Below, piece by piece: positions 55,592-64,000 of a stretch of 64,000 nt of DNA. This DNA comes from Flavobacterium crassostreae (GTDB taxonomy: Bacteria; Bacteroidota; Bacteroidia; Flavobacteriales; Flavobacteriaceae). Within the stretch, counting starts at the first letter, position 1; every line of letters begins with the position of its first letter. The stretch is from NCBI RefSeq assembly GCF_001831475.1, contig NZ_CP017688.1, positions 186,001 through 250,000 of the forward strand, given 5' to 3'. Made by a program: the position numbers and the translations under genes. Under the pieces are notes generated by a model, which ran no database searches, had not been told where the DNA came from, and saw only the letters and a program-made list of their open reading frames with translations.

Positions 55592-56839
55592 TTATTTTGT
55601 TTTTATAAAGCTTTCGCTATCCATTAAATATGCGGCATTTGCAGCCACACTATCGCGCACGGTAATGCCTTGTGTAACTTGTATAAACCCCTTATTTTCT
55701 AAGCCTGTTTGTACTGACGTTGCTTTAAAGCCATTCTTTTTTTTGAGAAAGACTATTTTTTGGGTACCCATGCTTCGTATTGCTTGTTTTTGCAACCAAA
55801 TTGCTTTTACAGAACCGATGGTTACCTCTGCTTGCAAGGGCAAACCAATAGGGAATTTTAGGCTTTTATTGTTTAAATATACCCGAATTCGGTTGGTTTT
55901 TTCGTTGGGATTTAATTGGGTTTCTATAAAATTTATTTTAGCATAAATAGAATCTGTTGCGTGTAACTCTGGGCTAATTTTGACCCTTTGATTTAGTTGG
56001 ACTTGACTGGCGTAGCCCGGAATTATATTAAAAACACCCCAAACTTTATTGGTATTTAATAATTTAAAAACAACTTGGTTTTTGAGGATATAATCCCCTT
56101 CTTTTATATCTAATGAGGTAGCGGCTGTTGGCGTATTTTTGGAATATTTTGGTTCCAAAACAGCGGCAGATTGTACGATTCCGTCTGCGGGACTGTATAT
56201 GGATAGCACTGGGTGGGCTCTCTTGGTTGTTGCCAAAGATTGGATTTGACCATTCGGCATTCCGTAGAGCACTAATTGTTGTTTTGCTGCTTGTATCATC
56301 GTACCATTAGTGGGATCATTAGTAATCAAATACAGGTAATTTTGTTGTGCTGTTAGGAGTTCTGGACTATACAAATCAAACAATTTTTGGCCTTTGGCTA
56401 TTTTTTGAAATCGATAATACACATACATTTTTTCAATCCTACCGCCAATTTTAGCAGCTATCGTTACGGCAGAATTTGGGTCATAAGCTACTAATCCGGG
56501 AAGTTTTATGGTGTTGCCTATTGCGGTATCTTTGGCTGTAGTGCTCTGAAAATCCCCCACTACAAAGGCATCTGTTGGTTGTAACAAATGCGTTATTGCA
56601 TGGGATTGTGTGGGTTCTTTATGGGCTGTTTGGAGCACCAAATCCATGCCGCATTTGGGACAAACACCAGGTTGGGGGCTAAAAACCGAATCTTGTGGCA
56701 TCGGACATGTGTAGCTCAATTGGTGATTTTGGCTGGAAAACAAGGAGGTATTATTTGCTTTGGCTGCCAAATAATAAACTCCAAGGGCACTGACAGCACT
56801 AACTAAAAACACCAAAGTATATTTTATATTTTTTTTCAT
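55592..56839 (-). CDS. CusB-type RND periplasmic adaptor, copy 2
   Basis: A 415-aa adaptor with an N-terminal membrane segment (YTLVFLVSAVSALGVYYLAA) and no lipobox. The heavy-metal-binding domain YTCPMPQDSVFSPQPGVCPKCG lies near 43-65 (two CxxxP-type Cys pairs). The adaptor core has AAKIGGRIEKMYVYYRFQKI, LFDLYSPELLTAQQNYLYL and SIYSPADGIVQS. Its start codon overlaps the TolC-like gene stop (ATGA). Why two non-identical adaptors serve one pump is not known; they could form a heteromeric ring. Confidence 0.88.
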   Translation of the reverse strand: MKKNIKYTLVFLVSAVSALGVYYLAAKANNTSLFSSQNHQLSYTCPMPQDSVFSPQPGVCPKCGMDLVLQTAHKEPTQSHAITHLLQPTDAFVVGDFQSTTAKDTAIGNTIKLPGLVAYDPNSAVTIAAKIGGRIEKMYVYYRFQKIAKGQKLFDLYSPELLTAQQNYLYLITNDPTNGTMIQAAKQQLVLYGMPNGQIQSLATTKRAHPVLSIYSPADGIVQSAAVLEPKYSKNTPTAATSLDIKEGDYILKNQVVFKLLNTNKVWGVFNIIPGYASQVQLNQRVKISPELHATDSIYAKINFIETQLNPNEKTNRIRVYLNNKSLKFPIGLPLQAEVTIGSVKAIWLQKQAIRSMGTQKIVFLKKKNGFKATSVQTGLENKGFIQVTQGITVRDSVAANAAYLMDSESFIKTK

Positions 56840-58095
56840 AAATTATTGGTTTCCAATTGTTTTTCAATTTCTACTTGGGTACTCAAAATGGCCTGCAATG
56901 TATCTAAACTATCTGTTTGTGCACTATTTAAGGACTCCCAGGCATCTAGCACCGCAAACAAGGCTCCAGTGTTATTTTGCCAAGAGATCATTGCGGTGTC
57001 GTAATTTTTTTTGAGGGCTGGTATGGTCTTATTTTGAGCAATGTCATACTGTTTTTTAAGGCTTGTTACTTCCTTTTTTAGTCCCAAAAGCAACCCTCTA
57101 GTTTCGTTCAAAATCTGTTGCTTTTGCCATTCTAGACTTTGGTTTTTTATTTGTATACTCGCAATAGTAGCCTTATTTATTTTGGTTGACCAAGGCATTG
57201 GTATGGTTATCATTCCCATTAAGGAAAATTGTTGTGGACCATCTCCAAAGGCAAACATATGGTCGTATTTTAGTCCAAATTCCGGAAGCAGTTTGGATTT
57301 TTCTATTTCGGTTTTTAAGTGGTTTATTACTTTCATTTTTTTTATTGCTTGTATGTCGCTACGGTTTTGAGCTAATGTTACCGTATCGGCTGGCAAAAAG
57401 TTGAAATCTTTGAAAACATAATTGGTATCTATTGTAAAATTGGTTCTTATGTCTGTTGCCATCAAGGTATGGAGCAGGATTTTTTTTTGCGAAAGCGAGT
57501 TTTCTAACCCAATTATTACGCTCTCTAATGCGCCTACTTGTGATTTGGCTTTATAATATGTAGGCAAACTCCCCAGGGTGTATTGGTAGCGAATTTCCAT
57601 GCTTTGGATCCAATATTCCAAAAGCAGCAAATTATCTTTGGCTATTTTTATTTTTTTACCCAATACCAATCCTTGGTAGTAATTGGTTTTGGCTAAGGCA
57701 TACAACTGGTTGGCGGTATGTTTTTTATTTTCTTTCTCTACAGATGCCACGGCCATTAGATAGTTGGCATCTGCTTTGAGCCTAGAACTGTTAGGTATCA
57801 TTTGGGTAACCCCAACCATATAGGCTCCCATTGCGGGATTCATTGGATTTGCTTTCCACATTTGGGTGTTGTAGGGTGTCATAAAAAACCCCGTACTTAG
57901 TTGTGGTGCCATCCAAGTTTTGGCTCCTCGGACAGCTGCATTGCTGCTTTGGATCTCCGCATCGTGTATTTGTAATTGCGGATTATTGTTCTGGATGGTT
58001 TTCCAAATAGAATCTAGGGTAAGGATTTGTGCTTTTGCAGGTATACCGATCCAAATCAAACCGCATATAACCAAATATTTTTTAATGTTTTGCAT
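56836..58095 (-). CDS. CusC/TolC-family outer-membrane channel
   Basis: A 419-aa outer-membrane efflux protein. Signal peptide MQNIKKYLVICGLIWIGIPAKA. Long amphipathic helices occur in two repeated halves, each opening with LxxxNPQLQIHDAEIQSSNAAVRGA-type sequence, typical of TolC-like channels that span the periplasm. MGVxxMIPN-like strands are near residue 95. It overlaps both neighbours by a few bases (14 bp with cusA C-part, 4 bp with the adaptor), so it is tightly coupled in the operon. Confidence 0.88.
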   Translation of the reverse strand: MQNIKKYLVICGLIWIGIPAKAQILTLDSIWKTIQNNNPQLQIHDAEIQSSNAAVRGAKTWMAPQLSTGFFMTPYNTQMWKANPMNPAMGAYMVGVTQMIPNSSRLKADANYLMAVASVEKENKKHTANQLYALAKTNYYQGLVLGKKIKIAKDNLLLLEYWIQSMEIRYQYTLGSLPTYYKAKSQVGALESVIIGLENSLSQKKILLHTLMATDIRTNFTIDTNYVFKDFNFLPADTVTLAQNRSDIQAIKKMKVINHLKTEIEKSKLLPEFGLKYDHMFAFGDGPQQFSLMGMITIPMPWSTKINKATIASIQIKNQSLEWQKQQILNETRGLLLGLKKEVTSLKKQYDIAQNKTIPALKKNYDTAMISWQNNTGALFAVLDAWESLNSAQTDSLDTLQAILSTQVEIEKQLETNNL

Positions 58096-60019
58096 GGATA
58101 ATTTCTATTTTGCCGTTGGTTTTTAATTCTCTGAGTTTACTCATTTCAAAAACAACTGGCGTTACTAATAATACATAAATAGTAGAGGTAATAGTCCCTC
58201 CTATTAAAGGTATCGTGATTGGGATCATGACATCTGCTCCTGTTCCGGTAGACCATAAAATAGGAACCAACCCAAATAAAGCCACCGAAACGGTCATCAA
58301 TTTAGGACGCAACCTTTTGGCAGAACCAGATATAATATATTCTCGTATTATGTCTTCTGTAAGGGTTTGGCTACTATTGCCGTGTTTGGCTACCATTTGG
58401 ACCATGGCTTCGTTGAGGTAAATGGTGATTAACATTGCGGTTTCAATAGCTAGCCCAAATAAGGCTATAAACCCTACTGCTACTGCCACAGATAAATTAA
58501 TACCGTAAAAATATACCATAAAAATTCCGCCTACTAAAGCAAATGGCACTGTTATCATGGTTATAAATGCTTCTTTGAGGGATCCGTAGGTAAAGTACAA
58601 AATCATGAAAATTATTAGTATTACCAAGGGCATGATCCAAAGCAAGGTTTGGTTGGCTCTAATTTGGTTTTCCCACTGTCCGCTCCATTCTAGATAATAT
58701 CCTTTGGGCAATTTGTGCAGCATGGCGTTTAGTTTATCCTGGGCTTCTTTTACGGTGCTGCCCAAATCCCGATCTCTGACATTAAATAACACACTGCCTC
58801 TGAGCATGGCATTTTCACTATTTAGCATCGCTGGACCATCGCTAATGGTAATATCGGCTACGGTTTCTAAGGGTATGGGACCAAAATCTGTGGTTTGTAT
58901 TTGTAGTTTTTTTAGCCCTTCTATACTGTTTCTAAATTCTTGAGCGTATCGTGCGTTAACCGAAAAACGTTGTCTACCGGCTATTGTGGTAGTCAAAACC
59001 ATACCGCCTATTGCGGTTTGTACCACATTGTTTACGGCATCAATACTGAGCCCGTAACGGCCTATAACTTCTCTTTTGGCAATAATATCAATGTATTTGC
59101 CGCCTGTAATGGGTTCTGCAAAAAGATCTTTGACTCCAGAGGTTCCCTCCAACGTTGCTTTTATTTTTTGAGAAAGTACAGCAATTGTATCTAGATTGGC
59201 TCCATAAATTTTTATGCCTACATCGGTTCTAACTCCGGTTGCCAGCATGTTGATCCGGTTTATAATAGGCTGGGTAAAACCATTGGTTACTCCCGGGATT
59301 TGTAGTTTGTTATTGATCTCTGTTATAATATCCTTTTTGGTTTTTCCTTCTCTCCATTGGGCGTGTGGTTTTAACAAAACAATGGTTTCGATCATGCTAA
59401 TTGGGCTATTGTCTGTTGCCGTATTGGCTCTACCTGCTTTTCCTAAAACATGTTCTACCTCCGGAATGGATTGGATTAATTTATCCTGAACTTGTAGTAT
59501 TCTTTTGATTTCAGAATTGGAAATATCGGGCAAGGTAACAGGCATAAACAAGATAGAACCTTCGTCTAGTGGCGGCATAAACTCCGAACCCAACTGCGTA
59601 AAGAGTAGTCCTCCAATCAATAAGGCAATACTATTTACTGCCAACACGGATTTACGCCATTTTAGACAAAAAGTCAAAACAGGAGTGTACAGGCGTTCCA
59701 TTCTTTTATTAATAGGATTTTTGTTTTCTGGGCGCAATTTGCCTTTTAACAAAAAACTAATTAAAACAGGGGTTAAGGTAATGGCTAAAAAGGCATCTAC
59801 TATGAGGATAAATGATTTAGTCCATGCCAAGGGACTAAAGAGCTTTCCTTCTATACCGGTTAATAAAAATACTGGCAAAAAAGAAGCAATCACGATCAAG
59901 GTGGAATAAAACACTCCTGGCCCAACCAACTTGGAGGACTTTTCGATGAGTTGTATCCTTTCTTTGGAAGACAACGGATCGTTTTGTTTTTGGGTTATTT
60001 TTTGAATTAATTTTTTCAT
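58082..60019 (-). CDS. cusA: CusA-type RND pump, C-terminal part
   Basis: A 645-aa protein equal to the second part of CusA/CzcA: TM5-6 (FYSTLIVIASFLPVFLLTG, FILIVDAFLAITLTPVLISF), porter and docking subdomains (LGSEFMPPLDEGSILFMPVTLP; ATGVRTDVGIKIYGANL), and TM8-12 (WIMPLVILIIFMILYFTYGS; AVAVGFIALFGLAIETAM; LRPKLMTVSV). Its ATG lies 7 nt after the stop of the N-terminal part, in a different frame. The first 25 residues (MKKLIQKITQKQND) replace the loop that normally joins TM4 to TM5. It may be a functional second chain or a frameshifted half. Confidence 0.88.
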   Translation of the reverse strand: MKKLIQKITQKQNDPLSSKERIQLIEKSSKLVGPGVFYSTLIVIASFLPVFLLTGIEGKLFSPLAWTKSFILIVDAFLAITLTPVLISFLLKGKLRPENKNPINKRMERLYTPVLTFCLKWRKSVLAVNSIALLIGGLLFTQLGSEFMPPLDEGSILFMPVTLPDISNSEIKRILQVQDKLIQSIPEVEHVLGKAGRANTATDNSPISMIETIVLLKPHAQWREGKTKKDIITEINNKLQIPGVTNGFTQPIINRINMLATGVRTDVGIKIYGANLDTIAVLSQKIKATLEGTSGVKDLFAEPITGGKYIDIIAKREVIGRYGLSIDAVNNVVQTAIGGMVLTTTIAGRQRFSVNARYAQEFRNSIEGLKKLQIQTTDFGPIPLETVADITISDGPAMLNSENAMLRGSVLFNVRDRDLGSTVKEAQDKLNAMLHKLPKGYYLEWSGQWENQIRANQTLLWIMPLVILIIFMILYFTYGSLKEAFITMITVPFALVGGIFMVYFYGINLSVAVAVGFIALFGLAIETAMLITIYLNEAMVQMVAKHGNSSQTLTEDIIREYIISGSAKRLRPKLMTVSVALFGLVPILWSTGTGADVMIPITIPLIGGTITSTIYVLLVTPVVFEMSKLRELKTNGKIEIIHAKH

Positions 60020-60026
60020 TGTCTAC

Positions 60027-61307
60027 TTATTGATTTGTATCCAGTTCTTGTTGTCTTTCTGAAATACTCCGGTAGGCATTTTCTACCATTACAATTCCGT
60101 CATCTACCACCACTCCTATTGCCAAGGCGATACCGGTTAAGGACATAATGTTAGACGATATTCCAAACGCTTGTAATAAAACAAATCCTATTGCTACCGA
60201 AATAGGCAATTGTATCAAAATAATAAGAGCACTACGCCCATGAAAAAGAAACAACAAAACAATAAGAGAAACCACAAGCATCTCTTCTAGCAGGGTGCCC
60301 TTAACGGATGCTATTGCTTTTTCTATCAATTCGCTTCGGTCATAAGAGGTTTTAAAGCGTACTCCTTCGGGCAACCCTTTTTGAATTTCTTGCATCTTTT
60401 GTTGGACTCCTTGAATTACTTTATTGGCATTTTCGCCGGAGCGCATCACTACAATACCTCCTACAACTTCGCCTTTGCCGTCCGCATCAAAAATACCTAA
60501 ACGCAAATCTCCTCCCATTTGTACAGATCCAATATCGCGTACTTTTACCGGAACCGAATTGTAATTTTTAAGGGCAATTTCTTCAATGTCTGTGCTGTTT
60601 TGTAGGTATCCTAACCCTCTAATGATATAGGATCTGTCACTCATTTCAAACTTCCGACCTCCTACATCGTTATTGTTGGCTTGCACGGCCTTCATTACTT
60701 GGTCCATACTAACGTTGTAGTATTGCATTTTTAAAGGATCTAAAACTAGCTGGTATTGTTTTTCAAAACCACCAAAGGAAGCTACCTCAGCAACTCCCGG
60801 AACAGTTTGTAGTGCAAATTTTATGTACCAATCTTGCAGTGCGCGCTGCTCGCCCAAATCCATAGTGTTCGTCTCTAAATGGTACCAAAAAATATGGCCC
60901 ACTCCTGTACCATCTGGTCCGAGTGTAGGTACTGCGTTTTGAGGCAATAATCTTTGGGCAAAATTTAGTCGCTCTACTACCCGAGTTCTAGCCCAGTAGG
61001 GATCTACTGCATCCTCAAAAATGACATAAACAAAACTCATTCCGAACATGGACGACGCACGGATGTTTTTGACCTTGGGGATGCCCTGCAAGTTAGAAAC
61101 CAAAGGATAGGTGACCTGGTCTTCTATCAACTGTGGACTTCTGCCCATCCATTCTGTAAATACAATTACCTGATTTTCGGACAAATCCGGAATGGCATCG
61201 ATAGGGTTTTGTTGCACACTGTATATCCCCCAACCAAACAAAAAGGTAGCAACCAGCAAAACAAACATTCTGTTTTTTAAGGAAAATGATATTAATTTTT
61301 CAACCAT
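60027..61307 (-). CDS. cusA: CusA-type RND pump, N-terminal part
   Basis: A 426-aa protein equal to the first part of CusA: TM1 (MFVLLVATFLFGWGIYSV), PIDAIPDLSENQVIVFTEW, porter segments (RASSMFGMSFVYVIFED; GPDGTGVGHIFWYHL; VPGVAEVASFGGFEKQY), TM2-4 ending in LTGIALAIGVVVDDGIVMVENAYR with the Asp pair of the proton relay. It stops at ERQQELDTNQ, where an intact CusA would continue through a short cytoplasmic loop to TM5. Together the two parts total 1071 residues, near the usual length. The split therefore falls exactly at a loop. Confidence 0.9.
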   Translation of the reverse strand: MVEKLISFSLKNRMFVLLVATFLFGWGIYSVQQNPIDAIPDLSENQVIVFTEWMGRSPQLIEDQVTYPLVSNLQGIPKVKNIRASSMFGMSFVYVIFEDAVDPYWARTRVVERLNFAQRLLPQNAVPTLGPDGTGVGHIFWYHLETNTMDLGEQRALQDWYIKFALQTVPGVAEVASFGGFEKQYQLVLDPLKMQYYNVSMDQVMKAVQANNNDVGGRKFEMSDRSYIIRGLGYLQNSTDIEEIALKNYNSVPVKVRDIGSVQMGGDLRLGIFDADGKGEVVGGIVVMRSGENANKVIQGVQQKMQEIQKGLPEGVRFKTSYDRSELIEKAIASVKGTLLEEMLVVSLIVLLFLFHGRSALIILIQLPISVAIGFVLLQAFGISSNIMSLTGIALAIGVVVDDGIVMVENAYRSISERQQELDTNQ

Positions 61308-61357
61308 GATAGCGTATGTTAAACAAATATTTTTGTGTTAAATGCAGGACTATTGTT

Positions 61358-61930
61358 TTATAATTCTTGCTGTATGCTTCCGCATGTTAGCATTTCGGAT
61401 CCATAATACGGATTTTGGATGTCTTGGGTTTCGCTTATCCAATACCCGCTTTTTCCTTGATCATACATCGGACAATAAACATGGTAAAGCTTTTGAGACG
61501 TTGGAAACATTTGGATCAAAAGATACATTTGCTTGCTTAGGTCTGCAAAATTTTTTCTCTGAAGTGCAATTGCATCTCCATTGGCTAGTAGTTGTTCTGT
61601 AGCTGCTACAGCTGCTTTGGACAGTGTAGTATAGGATTGTTGGTGTTCTGCTTCTATTTTATTTGGATTGGCATTTTTAAAAGCAAGCTGTAGTGCTTGG
61701 GCGGCTTGGCTTGCTCCTTGAGCATCCTCTTGTGTAAGCTTGTTTTTGAGAACCAAGTAAGAAGCTACTATATCTGCAATAGAAAAAGACGACACACGCT
61801 TTGCTAGAGCTGTAGTTTCGGTTTTTTTTACGGAAGTAGTGCGTGTGGCAGTATCTTTGCAAGAAGACATACTTATAATTACGGATAATACCACAACGGC
61901 GGTAATCCCTGTTTTTTGAATTGATTTCAT
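61358..61930 (-). CDS. DUF3347 domain lipoprotein of the copper cluster
   Basis: A 190-aa lipoprotein (signal VVVLSVIISMSSC). DUF3347 region at residues 50-190: helices (DIVASYLVLKNKLTQEDAQG; SYTTLSKAAVAATEQLLA) then the metal-ligand pattern YHVYCPMYDQGKSGYW and NPYYGSEMLTCG. The C-P-M-Y and terminal Met/Cys resemble CusF-like copper ligands. It sits just upstream of cusA in the same direction and probably hands metal to the pump. Confidence 0.87.
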   Translation of the reverse strand: MKSIQKTGITAVVVLSVIISMSSCKDTATRTTSVKKTETTALAKRVSSFSIADIVASYLVLKNKLTQEDAQGASQAAQALQLAFKNANPNKIEAEHQQSYTTLSKAAVAATEQLLANGDAIALQRKNFADLSKQMYLLIQMFPTSQKLYHVYCPMYDQGKSGYWISETQDIQNPYYGSEMLTCGSIQQEL

Positions 61931-62062
61931 AGGATAAAATTTTTAAAATTGAAATACACGCAAACGAACCAAAATACGAGTAGTAATTGGTGGATGGCAG
62001 TGATAATGGATGGAATTGTTTTACTGAAAATTTGACGCACTAAGGGCTATCAAAAAAAGAAT

Positions 62063-62434
62063 TTAGCCTATTTTAGGAATAAGCCAGATAGAAACATATC
62101 CTTTTAGGGGAAAGGATACGGATTGGTAAAATTGGTGTTTTGTGGTCGCAAAATTAAAAACTGGCTTTTTTAACTCCAAAGGCAAAGCAGCTACAATTGC
62201 TATATTTAGTACTGGTACACTACATAAAGCGCCACCACATTTGCCCGAACAACCTTTGGTGGGCTTGTTTTGAGAAGTAGTTGTTTTTTGGCAGCAACTT
62301 TTTGTGTCTTTGGTAGCTGCCATTTCTTTATTACAAGAATTCTTTTTGTTAGAGTTGGTTCCACAGGCCAATACCGATGCTGGCATCAAAAAGAGGCCGA
62401 TCAAAAGGATTAGTATAATGGAATTTTTTTTCAT
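62063..62434 (-). CDS. Cysteine-rich small periplasmic protein
   Basis: A 123-aa protein with a signal peptide ending ASVLACG (lipobox-like). Eight further Cys in residues 36-73 (SCNKEM, SCCQKT, GCSGKCGGALC) suggest metal binding. The hydrophobic second half is short. No named family. It is the first gene of the minus-strand copper cluster; a TACTTTTG (-7-like) lies 18 nt before its start. A metal-buffering role is inferred. Confidence 0.65.
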   Translation of the reverse strand: MKKNSIILILLIGLFLMPASVLACGTNSNKKNSCNKEMAATKDTKSCCQKTTTSQNKPTKGCSGKCGGALCSVPVLNIAIVAALPLELKKPVFNFATTKHQFYQSVSFPLKGYVSIWLIPKIG

Positions 62435-62451
62435 TTATATTGTACTTAAAG

Positions 62452-62459
62452 CAAAAGTA
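62452..62459 (-). promoter_or_regulatory. Possible -7 element before the copper cluster
   Basis: TACTTTTG (minus strand) fits TAnnTTTG and lies 18 nt before the Cys-rich gene. A -33 TTG at the right spacing was not found. Confidence 0.4.
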
Positions 62460-62530
62460 ACAAAACCTTATCTGTTTAATCTAAAAAGTGTGTTAATATA
62501 GCTTTAATAATTTATAATCACAATTTTTTC

Positions 62531-62875
62531 TTACTTTAAATCTCCCAAAAGAGCATACATTAGTGATTGCGAAATCGAAAGCACTACACTAAATAATAAT
62601 GCCGTAAAAAACGTATCTACGCTAAAGCCACCTACTATAGCATCACACAAAATAATAATCAATCCATTGATTACCAACAAAAATAGCCCTAAGGTAATAA
62701 AAGTTATAGGAAGCGTTAAAAGAACCAATATGGGTTTGATAAATATATTTAATAAACCCAAGACCACCGCAACAACTAAAGCAGTAGTAAAACTAGCAAC
62801 GTGCACCCCAGTCATTAAATGTGCAATCAGCATTACTAACGCTGAGGTAAGTACCATTCTAAAGAGAAGTTTCAT
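62531..62875 (-). CDS. Four-TM phage-holin-like membrane protein (YvlD/DUF360 type)
   Basis: A 114-aa protein of four hydrophobic segments: about 5-22, 27-47, 52-74 and 84-106. The motif GLLNIFIKPILVLLTLPITFITLGLFLLVINGLII is the hallmark of the holin 4 superfamily (about 110 aa). Its role in non-phage genomes is unclear, possibly envelope stress. It has no phage neighbours here. Confidence 0.85.
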   Translation of the reverse strand: MKLLFRMVLTSALVMLIAHLMTGVHVASFTTALVVAVVLGLLNIFIKPILVLLTLPITFITLGLFLLVINGLIIILCDAIVGGFSVDTFFTALLFSVVLSISQSLMYALLGDLK

Positions 62876-62909
62876 ATTTTTATTTTTTAATTTATACTAA
62901 CTATTGGAT

Positions 62910-63674
62910 TTATTTTTCTAAAAAAATACGCGCTACCTCATAAAATTGTTTTGGGTTTTCGGCATGCAACCAATGTCCTGCATTGGCTATGGTCTCTAGG
63001 GTTGCTTCTGGAAAATGTTTCTTTATACCCTCTATGTCTTTATCTAGAATATAATCGGAGTTTGCACCTCGAATAAACAACGTAAGTTTGTTATACTGTG
63101 CATCCTCTGGAAGTGCAACTCCTATGGCGTCTATTTTTTTATTAAATACCGCTAGATTAAACCGAAAAGCCAACTGCTTGGGCTCTTGCCAATACAAACT
63201 TTTCATCAAAAACTGCCGCGTTCCAAAATCTGTTATATAGTGCTCTAAAGTAGCCTCTACGGTGCTGCGGCTTGGTTTCTGTCCAAAATCTACTGCATTG
63301 AGTCCTGCCAAAATGGTTTGGTGGTGCTGCGGATAAAATTTAGGTCCAATATCTGCAACCAGCAATTTGCAAACCAGTTCAGGATAGGTGGTCGCAAACA
63401 ACATGGCTGTTTTGCCGCCCATAGAATGCCCTATAATGGCGATATTGTTTAAGGCGTGTGCCTGGCAATATGCGTAAATATCCTGTACCATTAATTGATA
63501 ACTAAATTCTTCCGAATGAAAGCTACGCCCATGGTTGCGCAAATCCAACAAATGGACTTGGTAGCCGTTTGTTGCCAATTGTACGCCAATGGTTTTCCAA
63601 TTATCAGACATACCTAAAAATCCGTGCAGGATCAAAAGTGGTTTTCCTTGGCCTTCTATTTTTGAATACAACAT
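62910..63674 (-). CDS. Alpha/beta-fold hydrolase (YbfF-like)
   Basis: A 254-aa soluble hydrolase. Oxyanion motif LHGFLGMSDNW near residue 15, nucleophile GHSMGGKTA with Ser near 83, acidic residue in LFIRGANSDYI near 205 and His in NAGHWLHAE near 233. This is the pattern of the YbfF esterase group (thioester or carboxyl ester hydrolysis); the substrate is unknown. Confidence 0.85.
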   Translation of the reverse strand: MLYSKIEGQGKPLLILHGFLGMSDNWKTIGVQLATNGYQVHLLDLRNHGRSFHSEEFSYQLMVQDIYAYCQAHALNNIAIIGHSMGGKTAMLFATTYPELVCKLLVADIGPKFYPQHHQTILAGLNAVDFGQKPSRSTVEATLEHYITDFGTRQFLMKSLYWQEPKQLAFRFNLAVFNKKIDAIGVALPEDAQYNKLTLFIRGANSDYILDKDIEGIKKHFPEATLETIANAGHWLHAENPKQFYEVARIFLEK

Positions 63675-63700
63675 GGTTTGTTTTTACTAAAATTGAGAAA

Positions 63701-63708
63701 CAAAGATA
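63701..63708 (-). promoter_or_regulatory. -7 element of the hydrolase gene
   Basis: TATCTTTG on the minus strand, an exact TAnnTTTG match 27 nt before the ATG; no TTG at -33. Confidence 0.5.
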
Positions 63709-63777
63709 ACAAATGAATTAGTATTTGACCACATTTGCACCAAAACTAATTATTCTAAAAATCACCAAAAGTGGGTA

Positions 63778-63807
63778 TTGTAATTGTTTAAAATTGGATT
63801 AACTTTG
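63778..63807 (+). promoter_or_regulatory. Promoter of the terminal lipoprotein gene
   Basis: TTG (63778-63780), 19 nt, TAACTTTG (63800-63807): both flavobacterial promoter elements at the expected spacing. The start codon lies about 68 nt further on. Confidence 0.65.
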
Positions 63808-63874
63808 TAAGTATTTTTTTATATTAATACAAAAAAATAATCGCTTAAAATAGCTTCATTTAAACAACAAAATC

Positions 63875-64000
63875 ATGATTAAAAAATTGGTTCTATTAGG
63901 GCTTATCGTAGCTCAATTTACTACTTCTTGTAGTAGTGACAATACGGAAATACTTCCGGAGAATGCAAGCTTGAACGATCAAATTGCAAATTTGATAAAA
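63875..64000 (+). CDS. N-terminus of a lipoprotein, cut by the window end
   Basis: The first 42 codons read MIKKLVLLGLIVAQFTTSCS and on, a lipoprotein signal with Cys at residue 19 followed by an acidic linker. The frame is open to the window end. Function cannot be judged. Confidence 0.75.
   Translation, partial: MIKKLVLLGLIVAQFTTSCSSDNTEILPENASLNDQIANLIK

Noticed and set aside
58082..61307. Calling the split cusA a plain pseudogene
   Set aside because: Both halves are long, complete in their domains and the second has its own start; the sequence alone cannot decide.
62531..62875. Holin-like protein as a prophage marker
   Set aside because: No phage gene lies nearby and this four-TM family is common in phage-free settings.

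Overview
The window looks like the chromosome of a flavobacterium (Bacteroidota, probably Flavobacterium or a close relative). It is AT-rich. Several genes sit behind TAnnTTTG-type -7 elements, two of them with a clear -33 TTG, and start sites carry TAAAA-like ribosome-binding sequences. Typical family-level genes include DUF1573, a FolK/deoxynucleoside-kinase fusion, a GH3-like protein, SprB-repeat proteins and a type IX secretion (T9SS) C-terminal signal. Nearly all functional calls are from motif reading; no database search was possible.

Left third (1-20.5 kb): housekeeping. An alanine-rich lipoprotein (cut by the window edge), a YegP-like DUF1508 protein, a tRNA-Gly/tRNA-Leu operon, mutS, a DUF1573 secreted protein, a SpoU/TrmH methyltransferase, folK-dNK, sppA, an AsmA-like giant, DUF2797, a GH3-like protein, serB, and the protein quality-control cluster tig-clpP-clpX. 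An esterase lipoprotein and a DUF4386 membrane protein follow. Three intergenic stretches here hold structured or iterated DNA: inverted 7-nt iterons between clpX and clpP, a 100-bp near-perfect inverted repeat between clpP and tig, and a GC-richer folded repeat upstream of tig.

Middle (20.5-50.8 kb): an accessory island of about 29 kb. It is bounded by two outward-facing ISL3-type transposase remnants, with an IS1595-family element at the left edge and a tRNA-Glu just beyond the right edge. Its core is a co-directional run of very large secreted proteins: a 1580-aa protein of unknown fold, a 709-aa fibronectin-III protein, a 2512-aa SprB-repeat adhesin-like protein with a T9SS C-terminal domain, a PKD lipoprotein and a 1916-aa multidomain protein (FN3, metzincin-like protease, variable C-terminal domain). 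Small probable immunity genes, a PD-(D/E)xK toxin and an outer-membrane-barrel protein complete it. I read this as a surface-assembled polymorphic-toxin delivery locus. Its 3' end contains a duplicated toxin-tip/immunity cassette with a REP-associated tyrosine transposase and three REP palindromes between and around the copies.

Right third (50.9-64 kb): tRNA-Glu, then a copper/silver resistance cluster on the minus strand (Cys-rich periplasmic protein, DUF3347 protein, CusA split into two ORFs, CusC, two CusB-type adaptors, an HMA-AraC fusion regulator and the CopA ATPase), followed by a four-TM holin-like protein, an alpha/beta hydrolase, and the start of a lipoprotein gene running off the window.
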